Shown here: piece after piece, positions 23,992-34,311 of the stretch
Numbering within the stretch: the first letter of the stretch is position 1
Layout: each line of letters begins with the position of its first letter
The notes under the pieces: generated by a model
Told to the model about the DNA's origin: nothing
The model's database searches: none
Seen by the model: the letters and a program-made list of their open reading frames with translations, nothing else
Source: Elephas maximus indicus
Lineage: Eukaryota > Chordata > Mammalia > Proboscidea > Elephantidae
Length of the DNA stretch: 64,000 nucleotides
Direction: 5' to 3'
Assembly (NCBI RefSeq): GCF_024166365.1
Contig: NC_064846.1
Span: 24,635,866 to 24,699,865, forward strand
Position numbers and translations under genes: made by a program

Positions 23992-26900
23992 TTATAATAG
24001 TGGTCTTATACAATATTTGTCCTTTTGCCTCTGACTAATTTCGCCCAGCATAATGCCTTCCAGGTTCCTCCATGTTATGAAATGTTTCACAGATTCGTCG
24101 CTGTTCTTTATCGATGCGTAGTATTCCATTGTGTGAATATACCACAATTTACTTACCCATTCATCCGTTGATGGACACCTTGGTTGCTTCCAACTTTTTG
24201 CTATTGTAAACAGAGCTGCAATAAACATGGGTGTGCATATATCTGTTTGTATGAAGGCTCTTGTATCTCTAGGGTATATTCCCAGGAGTGGGATTTCTGG
24301 GTTGTATGGTAGTTCTATTTCTAACTGTTTAAGATAACGCCAGATAGATTTCCAAAGTGGTTGTACCATTTTACATTCCCACCAGCAGTGTATGAGAGTT
24401 CCAATCTCTCCGCAGCCTCTCCAACATTTATTCTTTTGTGTTTTTTGGATTAATGCCAGCCTTGCGGGAGTGAGATGGAATCTCATCGTAGTTTTAATTT
24501 GCATTTGTATTCTGTTTATGCCTTGTATTAGGGCTGCTAGGGTTGTCCCTATTTTTTCTTCCATGATCTTTATCGTTTTAGTCTTTATGTTTAGGTCTTT
24601 GATCCACTTGGGGTTAGTTTTTGTGCATACTGTGAGGTATGGGTCCTGTTTCATTTTTTTGCAAATGGATATCCAGTTATGCCAGCACCATTTGTTAAAA
24701 AGGCTATCTTTTCCCCAATTAATTGACACTGGTGCTTTGGCAAATATCAGCTGCTCATACGTGGATGGATCTATGTCTGGGTTCTCAATTCTGTTCCATT
24801 GGTCTATGTGCCTGTTTTTGTACCAGTACCAGGCTGTTTTGACTACTGTGGCTGTATAATAGGTTCTGAAATCAGGTAAAGTGAGGCCTCCCACTTTCTT
24901 CTTCTTTTTCAGTAGTGCTTTGCTTATCCGGGGCTTCTTTCCCTTCCATATGAAGTTGGTGACTTGTTTATCCATCACTTTAAAAAATGTCATTGGAATT
25001 TGGATTGGAAGTGCATTGTATGTATAGATGGCTTTTGGTAGAATAGACATTTTTACTATGTTAAGTCTTCCTATCCATGAGCAAGGTATGTTTTTCCACT
25101 TAAGTATGTCCTTTTGAATTTCTTGTAGTAGAGCTTTGTAGTTTTCTTTGTATAGGTCTTTTACATCCTTGGTGAGATTTATTCCTAAGTATCTTATCTT
25201 CTTGGGGGCTACTGTGAATGGTATTGATTTGGTGATTTCCTCTTCGGTGTTCTTTTTGTTGATGTAGAGGAATCCAAGTGATTTTTGTATGTTTATTTTA
25301 TAACCTGAGACTCTGCCAAACTCTTCTATTAGTTTCAGTAGTTTTCTGGAGGATTCCTTAGGGTTTTCTGTGTATATAATCATGTCATCTGCAAATAGTG
25401 ATAACTTTACTTCTTCCTTGCCAATCCGGATACCTTTTATTTCTTTGTCTAGCCTAATTGCCCTGGCTAAGACTTCCAACACGATGTTGAATAAGAGCGG
25501 TGATAAAGGGCATCCTTGTCTGGTTCCCGTTCTCAAGGGAAATGCTTTCAGGTTCTCTCCATTTAGAGTGATATTGGCTGTTGGCTTTGCATAGATGCCC
25601 TTTATTATGTTGAGAAATTTTCCTTCAATTCCTATTTTGGTAAGAGTTTTTATCATAAATGGGTGTTGGACTTTGTCAAATGCCTTTTCTGCATCAATTG
25701 ATAAGATCATGTGGTTTTTGTCTTTTGTTTTATTTATGTGATGGATTACATTAATGGTTTTTCTGATATTAAACCAGCCTTGCATACCTGGTATAAATCC
25801 CACTTGATCAGGGTGAATTATTTTTTTGATGTGTTGTTGGATTCTATTGGCTAGAATTTTGTTGAGGATTTTTGCATCAATGTTCATGAGGGATATAGGT
25901 CTATAATTTTCTTTTTTTGTAATGTCTTTACCTGGTTTTGGTATCAGGGAGATGGTGGCTTCATAGAATGAGTTGGGTAGTATTCCGTCATTTTCTATGC
26001 TTTGGAATACCTTCAGAAGTAGTGGTGTTAACTCTTCTCTGAAAGTTTGGTAGAACTCTGCAGTGAAGCCGTCCAGGCCAGGGCTTTTTTTTGTTGGGAG
26101 TTTTTTGATTACCGTTTCAATCTCTTTTTTTGTTATGGGTCTATTTAGTTGTTCTACTTCTGAATGTGTTAGTTTAGGTAGGTAGTGTTTTTCCAGGAAT
26201 TCATCCATTTCTTCTAGGTTTTCAAATTTGTTAGAGTACAATTTTTCATAATAATCTGAAATGATTCTTTTAATTTCATTTGGTTCTGTTGTGATGTGGT
26301 CCTTCTCGTTTCTTATTCGGGTTATTTGTTTCCTTTCCTGTATTTCTTTTGTCAGTCTAGCCAATGGTTTATCAATTTTGTTAATTTTTTCAAAGAACCA
26401 GCTTTTGGCTTTGTTAATTCTTTCAATTGTTTTTCTGTTCTCTAATTCATTTAGTTCAGCTCTAATTTTTATTATTTGTTTTCTTCTGGTGCCTGATGGA
26501 TTCTTTTGTTGCTCAGTTTCTATTTGTTCAATTTGTAGGGACAGTTCTCTGTTTTTGGCTCTTTCTTCTTTTTGTATGTGTGCATTTATTGATATAAATT
26601 GACCTCTGAGCACTGCTTTTGCTGTGTCCCAGAGGTTTTGATAGGAACTATTTTCATTCTCGTTGCTTTCTATGAATGTCCTTATTCCCTCCTTGATGTC
26701 TTCTATAACCCTGTCTTTTTTCATGAGGGTATTGTTCATTTTCCAAGTATTTGATTTCTTTTCCCTAGTTTTTCTGTTATTGATCCCTAGTTTTATCGCC
26801 TTGTGGTCTGAGAAGATGCTTTGTAATATTTCGATGTTTTGGACTCTGCAAAGGTTTGTTTTATGACCTAATATGTGGTCTATTCTAGACAATGTTCCAT

Positions 26901-27474
26901 GTGCACTAGAAAAAAAAGCATACTTTGCAGCAGTTGGGCGGAGAGTTCTGTATAAGTCAATGAGGTCAAGTTGGTTGATTGTTGTAAGTAGGTCTTCCGT
27001 GTCTCTATTGAGCTTCTTACTGGATGTCCTGTCCTTCTCCGAAAGTGGTGTGTTGAAGTCTCCTACTATCTCACTTTTCAATTCTGTTAAAATTTGATTT
27101 ATGTATCTTGCAGCCCTGTCATTGGGGACATAAATATTTAATATGGTTATGTCTTCCTGATCAATTGTCCCTTTTATCATTATATAGTGTCCTTCTTTAT
27201 CCTTTGTGGTGGATTTAAGTCTAAAGTCTATTTTGTCAGAAATTAATATTGCTACTCCTCTTCTTTTTTGCTTATTGTTTGCTTGATATACTTTTTTCCA
27301 TCCTTTGAGTTTTAGTTTGTTTGTGTCTCTAAGTCTAAGGTGTGTCTCTTGTAGGCAGCATATAGATGGATCGTGTTTCTTTATCCAGTCTGTGACTCTC
27401 TGTCTCTTTATTGGTGCATTTAGTCCATTTACATTCAGGGTAATTATAGATAAATAAGTTTTTAGTGCTGTCAT
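23992..27474 (-). CDS. L1 ORF2 protein, endonuclease/reverse transcriptase, internally deleted
   Basis: Open over 1160 codons. The N-terminal AP-like endonuclease keeps N14, E43 (CLQETH), Y115, the GDFN motif at 138-141, SRIDHI and FSDH. The RT domain shows [47 protein letters not shown] and the catalytic LSLFADDM. The C-terminal cysteine segment [18 protein letters not shown] follows. L1 ORF2p nicks target DNA and reverse-transcribes its own RNA. Two in-frame losses stand out: six residues just before GDFN (present in copy 2 at 34700-34745), and about 110 residues between [11 protein letters not shown] and MQIKTTMRF (junction near 24510-24545), which explains the length against the usual ~1275. 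The frame ends at CIRPLL, five codons before the stop in copy 2. The ATG at 27474 overlaps the stop of a 92-codon upstream frame. Probably inactive in retrotransposition. Confidence 0.93.
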   Translation of the reverse strand: MTALKTYLSIITLNVNGLNAPIKRQRVTDWIKKHDPSICCLQETHLRLRDTNKLKLKGWKKVYQANNKQKRRGVAILISDKIDFRLKSTTKDKEGHYIMIKGTIDQEDITILNIYVPNDRAARYINQILTELKSEIVGDFNTPLSEKDRTSSKKLNRDTEDLLTTINQLDLIDLYRTLRPTAAKYAFFSSAHGTLSRIDHILGHKTNLCRVQNIEILQSIFSDHKAIKLGINNRKTREKKSNTWKMNNTLMKKDRVIEDIKEGIRTFIESNENENSSYQNLWDTAKAVLRGQFISINAHIQKEERAKNRELSLQIEQIETEQQKNPSGTRRKQIIKIRAELNELENRKTIERINKAKSWFFEKINKIDKPLARLTKEIQERKQITRIRNEKDHITTEPNEIKRIISDYYEKLYSNKFENLEEMDEFLEKHYLPKLTHSEVEQLNRPITKKEIETVIKKLPTKKSPGLDGFTAEFYQTFREELTPLLLKVFQSIENDGILPNSFYEATISLIPKPGKDITKKENYRPISLMNIDAKILNKILANRIQQHIKKIIHPDQVGFIPGMQGWFNIRKTINVIHHINKTKDKNHMILSIDAEKAFDKVQHPFMIKTLTKIGIEGKFLNIIKGIYAKPTANITLNGENLKAFPLRTGTRQGCPLSPLLFNIVLEVLARAIRLDKEIKGIRIGKEEVKLSLFADDMIIYTENPKESSRKLLKLIEEFGRVSGYKINIQKSLGFLYINKKNTEEEITKSIPFTVAPKKIRYLGINLTKDVKDLYKENYKALLQEIQKDILKWKNIPCSWIGRLNIVKMSILPKAIYTYNALPIQIPMTFFKVMDKQVTNFIWKGKKPRISKALLKKKKKVGGLTLPDFRTYYTATVVKTAWYWYKNRHIDQWNRIENPDIDPSTYEQLIFAKAPVSINWGKDSLFNKWCWHNWISICKKMKQDPYLTVCTKTNPKWIKDLNIKTKTIKIMEEKIGTTLAALIQGINRIQMQIKTTMRFHLTPARLALIQKTQKNKCWRGCGEIGTLIHCWWECKMVQPLWKSIWRYLKQLEIELPYNPEIPLLGIYPRDTRAFIQTDICTPMFIAALFTIAKSWKQPRCPSTDEWVSKLWYIHTMEYYASIKNSDESVKHFITWRNLEGIMLGEISQRQKDKYCIRPLL

Positions 27475-27749
27475 TTTGATGCCTTTTTATGTGTGTTGTT
27501 GACAATTTCATTTTTCCGCATACTTTTTTGTGCTGAGGCGTTTTTCTTAGTAAATTGTGAGATCCTCATTTTCATAGTGTTTGACTTTATGTTAGTTGAG
27601 TTGTTACGTTTTTCTTTGCTTTTATCTTGAGTTATAGAGTTGTTATACCTTTTTGTGGTTACCTTATTATTTACCCCTATTTTTCTAAGTAAAAACCTAA
27701 CTTGTATTGTTCTATATCGCCTTGTATCACTCTCCGTATGGCAGTTCAA
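27471..27749 (-). other. Open frame in L1 inter-ORF spacer, uncertain
   Basis: A 92-codon frame, rich in K, N, R and S, ending TGA one base into the ORF2 ATG (ATGA overlap). It has no recognised domain. The L1 spacer here is about 460 bp, far longer than in human L1. The equivalent spacer of copy 2 (33937-34311) keeps the ATGA junction but not the frame, so coding function is doubtful. Confidence 0.3.
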
Positions 27750-27933
27750 TGCCTCCCGTATTTAGTCCCTCTTTTTGATTATTGTGATCTTTTACCTATT
27801 GACTTCCATGATTCCCTGTTATGTGTATTTTTTTTTTAAATTAATCTTTATTTGTTTGTTTTTGTGATTTCCCTGTTTGAGTTGATATCAGGACGTTCTG
27901 TTTTGTGACCTTGTGTTGTGCTGATATCTGATA

Positions 27934-28953
27934 TTATTGGTTCTCTGACCAAACAATATCCTTTAGTATTTCTTGTAGCTTTGGTTTGGTTTTTGCAAAT
28001 TCTCTAAACTTGTGTTTGTCTGTAAATATCTTAATTTCGCCTTCATATTTCAGAGAGAGTTTTGCTGGATATATGATCCTTGGCTGGCAGTTTTTCTCCT
28101 TCAGTGCTCTGTATATGTCGTCCCATTCCCTTCTTGCCTGCATGGTTTCTGCTGAGTAGTCTGAACTTATTCTTATTGATTCTCCCTTGAAGGAAACCTT
28201 TCTTTTCTCCCTGGCTGCTTTTAAAATTTTCTGTTTATCTTTGGTTTTGGTGAGTTTGATGATAATATGTCTTGGTGTTTTTCTTTTTGGATCAGTCTTA
28301 AATGGGGTTCGATGAGCATCTTGGATAGATATACTTTCGTCTTTCATGATGTCAGGGAAGTTTTCTGTCAGGAGTTCTTCAACTATTTTCTCTGTGTTTT
28401 CTATCCCCCCTCCCTGTTCTGGGACTCCAATCATCCGCAGGTTATCCTTCTTGATAGAGTCTCACATAATTCTTAGGGTTTCTTCATTTTTTTTAATTCT
28501 TTTATCTGATTTTTTTTCAGCTATGTTGGCGTTGATTCCCTGGTCCTCCAGATGTCCCAGTCTGCATTCTAATTGCTCGAGTCTGCTCCTCTGACTTCCT
28601 ATTGCGTTGTCTAATTCTGTAATTTTATTGTTAATCTTTTGGATTTCTACATGTTGTCTCTCTATGGATTCTTGCAACTTATTAATTTTTCCACTATGTT
28701 CTTGAATAATCTTTTTGAGTTCTTCAACAGTTTTATCGGTGTGTTCCTTGGCTTTTTCTGCAGTTATCCTAATTTCATTTGTGATATCTTTAAGCATTCT
28801 GTAAATTAGTTTTTTATATTCTGTATCTGATAATTCCAGGATTGTATCTTCATTTGGGAAAGATTTTGATTCTTTTGTTTGGGGGCTTGGAGAAGCTGTC
28901 ATGGTCTGCTTCTTTAAGTGGTTTGATATGGATTGTTGTCTCCGAGCCATCAC
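27934..28953 (-). pseudogene. L1 ORF1 with one nonsense codon
   Basis: A 340-codon frame including the stop, near the usual ORF1p length. It starts MMARRQQSISNHL. The long coiled coil covers roughly residues 60-160 (heptads such as IQEHSGKINKLQESIERQHV). An RRM-like centre follows (KRKTPRHIIIKL), then a C-terminal domain with IIYPAKLSLKYEG. ORF1p is the trimeric RNA-binding chaperone of the L1 particle. Codon 164 (28462-28464) is TGA where copy 2 has TGG at the matching place (33319-33330 region), so a single transition cuts the protein after the coiled coil. The rest of the frame stays open to 27934. ORF1 is otherwise intact, so the stop is probably a late mutation. Confidence 0.92.
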
Positions 28954-29909
28954 TGGGAAACTAGTTTTTCCAGAAAATCCGCTAAAAAAAAAATGCAGTC
29001 AGACACCTATCAGAGTTCTCCCTCTGGCTCAGGCTATTCGGATGTTAATGAAGCCGCCTGGGGAGGGTGGGGGAGGGAACAGAGAGATAGGAGAGTAGCA
29101 CCTCAGAATATAGCCAGAGTTGCTTTTCTTGCTTGGAATGACTATTATATCTGAGATTCCCGCGGGCGCGTCGCCTATGTGTGCTGGCTGTGTGGAGATT
29201 GCCCCCAGGGGGTCTGGCCCGCTGGAGTCACGGTCAGATCCTCCGCTTCCAGCCCCACGCCCAGCGTCAAGGCTCCCCTACTGGGACGGTGCACTCTCGA
29301 CTCCAAAATCAGTCGCTGCCTCCCGGGGACTTCTCGTCCCTCCAGCCGCGTGGCCGTGCCGCCTCTGCGAACCAGGTGGACCCCCTCCCGGGGTTAGTTC
29401 AGATGGGTAGAGCAGCTCCCCTGCTTGTGCCGTGACCTAGTGTCCCGGCTGGGATGCTGTTCTCCCTGCTCCAATACCAGTCGCTGCCTCCCGGGGACTT
29501 CTCCTATCGGCTGCATCCCACGCCGCCCGCGCGGCCGGGCTGGGCCCACTCCCGGGATTAGTTCAGGGGGGTGGAGCAGCTCTCCGTGTTTATGCCGTAC
29601 CTGCGTCCAGTCCAGTCCCGGCTGGGACGCTGCTCTTCCTGCTCCAAGACCAGTCACTGCCTCCCGGGGTTAGTTCAGGGGGGTGGAGCAGCTCTCTGTG
29701 CTTGTGCCATACCTGACTGGTACGCTGGCTCCAGGCTCTGGAAACAATCGCTGCTTCCCCGTATTAGTTCGTTCTCCGTCTCTAGATCTGTGTTTGTTGT
29801 TCAGGGTTCGTAGATTGTTATGTATGTGATCGATTCACTTGTTTTTCCATGTCTTTGTTGTAAGAGGGATCCGAGGTAGCGTCTGCCTAGTCCGCCATCT
29901 TGGCTCCGC
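28954..29909 (-). promoter_or_regulatory. L1 5' UTR with GC-rich tandem units
   Basis: About 955 bp between the L1 5' end and ORF1, very CpG-rich from 29160 to 29780. Three to four imperfect repeats of about 170 bp are visible. CAGTCGCTGCCTCCCGGGGA recurs at 29310 and 29478, with variants at 29651 and 29745. TTAGTTCAG..GGG(T)GGAGCAGCTC recurs at about 29394, 29558 and 29670. The third unit lacks about 70 bp of the middle. The layout recalls monomer promoters of rodent L1. A YY1-like site sits at the extreme 5' end. Confidence 0.8.
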
Positions 29910-29924
29910 CCTCTATGTAATTTT

Positions 29925-30246
29925 AAATGTTGGTAGTAATGCCGCTGAGCTTTACTTTGCTCACTCTACTCTCTCCATGAAACCCTGGTGGCATAGTGGT
30001 TAAGTGCTACTGCTGCTAAGCAAAAGGTTGGTATTTCGAATCCACCAGGTTTTCCTTGGAAACTCTATGGGGGCAGTTCTACTCTGTCCTATATGGTTGC
30101 TATGAGTTGATTCCTACTCTCTCCATGGAATAAGATTATCCACTTTCGTGGCTTCAATTACCTTTTTTATCCTGATGATTCTCAGTTTCTTATCTCTAGT
30201 TTACTTCTGTCTTCCAAGCTCCAGAACCATACGCCTAATGAACGAA
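29925..30246 (+). mobile_element. L2 LINE relic, right of L1 insertion
   Basis: Continues the L2 at 22300-22976. TTTGCTCACTCTACTCTCTC, then after the SINE AAGATTATCCACTTTCGTGG, CTTCAATTACC and CTGATGATTCTCAGTTTCTT, matches the L2 RT stretch around its YADDS motif. Confidence 0.7.
29980..30113 (+). mobile_element. AfroSINE inside L2
   Basis: Starts AAACCCTGGTGGCATAGTGG and stops in the tail at GAGTTGATTC, shortened there. The duplication CTACTCTCTCCATG flanks it at 29966-29979 and 30114-30127. Confidence 0.92.
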
Positions 30247-30800
30247 AGTTCTTCACCACCCCCACAATCATTGCTATGTATGAACCCACTGTTGCAGCCA
30301 CTGCATCAATTCATCACGTTGAGGGTCTTCCTCTTTTTCACTGACCCTCTACTTTGCTAAGCATGATGTCCTTCTCCAGGGACTGGTCCCTCCAGATAAC
30401 ATGTCCAAAGTATGTGACAAGAAGACTCACCATCCTCGCTTCTAAGGAACATATTCTGGCTGTACTTCTTTCAAGACAGATTTATTCATTCTTCTGGCAG
30501 TCCGTGGTATATTCAATATTCTTTGCCAACACCACAATTCAAAGGTATCAATTATTTTTCAGTCTCATTTATTTTTTATTCATAGGCCAGCTTTCTAATG
30601 CATATGAGGTTGTCGAAAATACCATGGCTTGGGTCAGGTACACCCCAGTCTCCAAAGTGACATCTTTACTTTTTAACTCTTTAAAGAGATCTTTTACAGC
30701 AGATTTGCCCAATGCGATACATCATTTCATTTCTTTACTACTGCTTCCATGGGTGTTGATTGTGAATTCAAGTAAAATGAAACCTTTGATAATTTCAATA
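30247..30800 (-). mobile_element. RTE (BovB-like) copy C, 3' part
   Basis: Antisense RTE 3' region (ATTGTTGCAGCCACT-like block, TTGAGGGTCTTCCTCTTTTT, TGATGTCCTTCTCCAGGGAC, CACCACAATTCAAAGGTATC, GCAGATTTGCCCAATGCGAT). Truncated at both ends; the extreme 3' tail is missing. Confidence 0.9.
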
Positions 30801-31099
30801 TTTTGCCTTTGCATATGTTGTAGGAAATTCATTTAGTAATTGCTCTTTCTTGGGGGATATTCAGAAGCAGGGAAGAGAGGCATGTTGGGAATTGGTAACA
30901 AGCAGTAAAGCAGTTCAGAAAAAAGCAGGGAGGTTCAGACATGATAAATCGGGTCATTTTTACTTTGAAAAGATTGGTACTTCCTCATTTGGAGGATGGA
31001 TCTATATACACTTAAATTCTTGGTTGAATATATATGGTGTTTTTTGTTTTTTTGGACTCAGAAGACCATAAACATGGCCACAATTTTAGTCTCATGTCT

Positions 31100-31225
31100 G
31101 TTTTCAACTACCTGAGTGACCTTTGGAAAATCCTCTCTCTGAGTGTTAGTTTCATCCTCTGTAAAATGAGGGGGTTAGACTAAATTGTCTCTACACTCCC
31201 TTCACACTCTGACATTTGACAATTC
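31100..31225 (+). mobile_element. MIR relic
   Basis: GAGTGACCTTTGGAAAATCC, TTAGTTTCATCCTCTGTAAA and ATGAGGGGGTTAGACTAAAT fit the MIR core. Confidence 0.65.
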
Positions 31226-31609
31226 TATGATTTCTAATTGGGTACATTTATGCATGTTGTGGTGGAAATGTGATGGTATATGACTAAAGGGTGGGTAGTA
31301 GAAATTGTACAATTTCTTTTCAACTAATAGAGTGGGTTTTGTGTATGTGTTTGGATGTATAATTCATGAAGTTTCTCAATTTCTAGCTTAGAGAGAGTTC
31401 GTGACAATAAAATTGCATTCCGCCTAATCAGTTCCCCCTAGGTTTTGTGTGTGGGTAGGGGGCTTATTGCAAAAAGTTGTGTTAGCTAAGAGGGGTCATC
31501 TGTGGGTGATGGTGGAGGTGGACCCCTGTTTGAGATAGGGAAAACATGAGAAGGGGGGGTTAAAAGACTTAAACATAGTCTTAAGTAACCTGCTCAATAA
31601 AAACTGATG
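31226..31609. other. Unassigned sequence
   Basis: About 380 bp without recognisable content. Confidence 0.4.
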
Positions 31610-31626
31610 AAGAACATTAGACATAG

Positions 31627-32841
31627 AAAGTGTTTGGGTGGAGCCAAGATGGTGGAATGGACAGATGCTTCCGGCGAGCCCTCTTTACAACAAAGACCCC
31701 AAAAAACAAGTGAAAAGAGTATATTTATGACAAGCTAGGGTCCCTGAACATCATAGGTAAGCTTAGAAAATGAACAGAGGGGTGGGGGAGGAAGAGACGG
31801 TTCAGAAGCGGACACGAGTTACCAGACCTGAATCATGAGGAGCCCTCAGGCACTATTCTCCTCAGGGAGAAGCAGCCAGCCACACAGCCTACTCACACCT
31901 CCGGAACTAGAGAGGAACAATGCCCTCGGCAAAAGCTAAGTACTTGTGTACATTTTACAGTGCCCTCCCCCACTGCCTCCAAGCCGGCTTCAGCAGCTGA
32001 ATTCCCAGGGCCTGAGATAAGCCCTTGAGAGCCTAGAGCCATCCTGCCAGCTTTGGAGAAGGAATACATTTGCAATTATTTACCAGCTCCACTAACAAGG
32101 GGAGATCAGGACAGAAGCAGCTCCTCTCCAGGCATAAACAGTCTGTGGACTTTGAGTACCTTTCCCCTCTGCACGGACCTGTGCGGGCCTATTTTAGGAG
32201 AATAGGCCCTTGTTGGAAGACTCCAGCAGTTTCAGCTGTGCAGCGGAGAGGTGAGTGTTTGATTTCTGACATTGCTTTGCCTATTAAACAGGGTCCTCAC
32301 CTAGCCACATCTGGGGCCTAAGGACTGGTAGTTCCATTCAGGTCACCCAGCCACCCTCGACAGGGGTCCAAGGATAACTGGCACCTCCCAGTCCTTACAA
32401 ACAAAAACACTGGGTGCCCATAGTCCATCTGCAGAACCCACCCACCTGTGTGCTCTAGGGGACAGGGACGTGCATTCCTCAGAGACACATGGGGATGATT
32501 CTCAGCCCCCTGCCTTCTTCAGAGCGTGACCCCCTGCTGCAATCAGATACCGGTATATATGCCAATCACCCCTGTCCCTCTAAGACTAGGACAGAGCCTG
32601 TAACACACACTTGATGATCATCTACCTGGAAACCTGAGCTGAATTCATACAAGAAAAGTGGATGGACTGATATACCTAATAACAGCTCTAGCCAGCTGGG
32701 GACAGGACATCAGAGCTCCAAAGGTGAAAACAATCAAGCTAGCTCACTCAAGCAACCCATTTGGGCATATCAAAACAAAACAAAGCAAGAAGCTATGACA
32801 CAGTAAGAAATCATAAAATAAACTAATACAATAACTTATAT
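31627..32841 (+). promoter_or_regulatory. L1 copy 2 5' UTR
   Basis: About 1.2 kb before the ORF1 ATG at 32842. The first 20 bp resemble copy 1 (GGAGCCAAGATGGTGG), but the GC-rich tandem units of copy 1 are absent, so the two copies have different 5' regions. A 60-codon ORF here is not judged real. Confidence 0.7.
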
Positions 32842-33936
32842 ATGGCTCAGAGACAACAGTCAATATCAAGTCACATAAAGAAACAGACCATGATCACCTC
32901 AACAAGCTCTCAAAACAAAGAATCCAGGGATCTTCAAGATAAAAGTGCCTTCCTGGAATTCCCAGAGGCAGAATAAAAAAGATTAATATACAGAACCCTT
33001 CAAGACATCAGGAAGGAAATGAGGCACTACTCAGAACAAGCCAAGGAACACACAGATAAAGCAATTGAAGAAATTAAAAAGATTATTCAGGAACATAACA
33101 AAAAATTTAATAAGCTGGGAAAATCCATAGACAGACAGCAATCAGAAATTCAGAAGATTAACAATAAAATTACAGAAGTAGACAACTCAATAGAAAGTCA
33201 GAGAAGAAGATATGAGCAAGTGGAAGGCAGAATTTCTGAAATTGAAGATAAAGCACTTTGCACTAATATATTTCAAGAAAAATCAAATAAAAGAACTAAA
33301 AAAATGAAGAAACCTTAAGAATCATGTGGGACTCTATCAAGAGAAATAACCTATGAGTAATTGGAGTACCAGAACAGGGGAGGGATAACAGAAAATACAG
33401 AGAGAATTGTTGAAAATTTGTTGACAGAAAACTTCCCTGATGTCGTGAAAGATGAGAAGATATCTACCCAAGATGCTCATCGAAATCCACATAAGGCAGA
33501 TGCTAAAAGAAAGTCACCAAGGCATATTACAATCAAACTTGCCAAAATCAAAGATAAAGAGAGAATTTTAAGAACAGCTAGGGATAAATGAAAAGTCACC
33601 TACAAAGGAGAGCCAATAAGAATAAGCTCCGACTACTCAGTACAAACCATGCAGGCAAGAAGGTAATGGGATGATTTATATAAAAACTTGAAGGAAAAAA
33701 ATTGCCAGCCAAGAATCATATATCCAGCAAAACTGTCTCTCAAATATGAAGGTGAAATTAGGACACTTCCAGATAAACAGAAGTATAGAGAATTTGTAAA
33801 AAACAAAACGAAAACTACAAGAAACACTAATGGGAGTTCTTTGGTTAGAAAATCAATAATATCAGGTATCAACCCAAGACTAGAACGCTGGGCAGAGCAA
33901 TCAGAAATCAACCCAGACAGGGAAATGAAAAAATAA
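32842..33936 (+). pseudogene. L1 ORF1 relic (copy 2)
   Basis: Start MAQRQQSISSHIKKQTM at 32842. In-frame TAA at 32974 (codon 45). The coiled coil is readable at 33019-33300 (KIIQEHNKKFNKLGKSIDRQ). A frameshift follows near 33300, and the RRM/CTD part (KSPRHITIKLAKIKDKERIL; IIYPAKLSLKYEGEIRTL) is readable in pieces to 33936. Same architecture as copy 1. Confidence 0.9.
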
Positions 33937-34311
33937 ATCAAGATAAAAAAAAATGCTCAAAAAAGGGGAACAGCGATGTTATTGTGTAAAAGAAGACAAC
34001 ATTAAAACAATAAAGAGGGACTAAGAAATGAAGACATAGACCTTGCATATGGAGAGGAAGATAAGGCGATACAAAGAAAATAAAAGTTAGGTTTAAATTT
34101 AGAAAAATAGGGGTAAATAATAAGATAACCGCAAAGGAGACAAACTATCCTACACATCAAAATAAAATACAAGAAAAAAATAGACACTCAGCAGAAACAA
34201 AATCAACAATAACGATTATGAGGAAAGGACAATATATAAAGATAATCTACTCAGCACATAAAATTAAGTGGGAAAAAGAAACTGTCAACAACACAAAAAA
34301 AAGACATCAAA

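Larger units (their letters stand above)
22992..29909 (-). mobile_element. Full-length L1 element (copy 1), antisense
   Basis: A 6.9-kb L1 with all parts in order on the minus strand: 5' end GGCGGAGCCAAGATGGCGGA (complement of 29890-29909, containing a YY1-like AAGATGGCGG), GC-rich 5' UTR, ORF1, spacer, ORF2, about 1 kb of 3' UTR with an AATAAA signal, and a short A tail (T run at 22988-22995). A perfect 15-bp duplication CCTCTATGTAATTTT lies at 22977-22991 and 29910-29924. The clean duplication and the nearly open frames suggest a comparatively recent insertion into an old L2. Expression would run leftward. Confidence 0.97.

Noticed and set aside
24392..24859. 155-codon plus-strand ORF opposite L1 ORF2 (and similar ones at 26261-26602 and 26663-26866)
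   Set aside because: Hydrophobic-looking frames produced by reading antisense through the A-rich L1 coding strand; shadows of ORF2.
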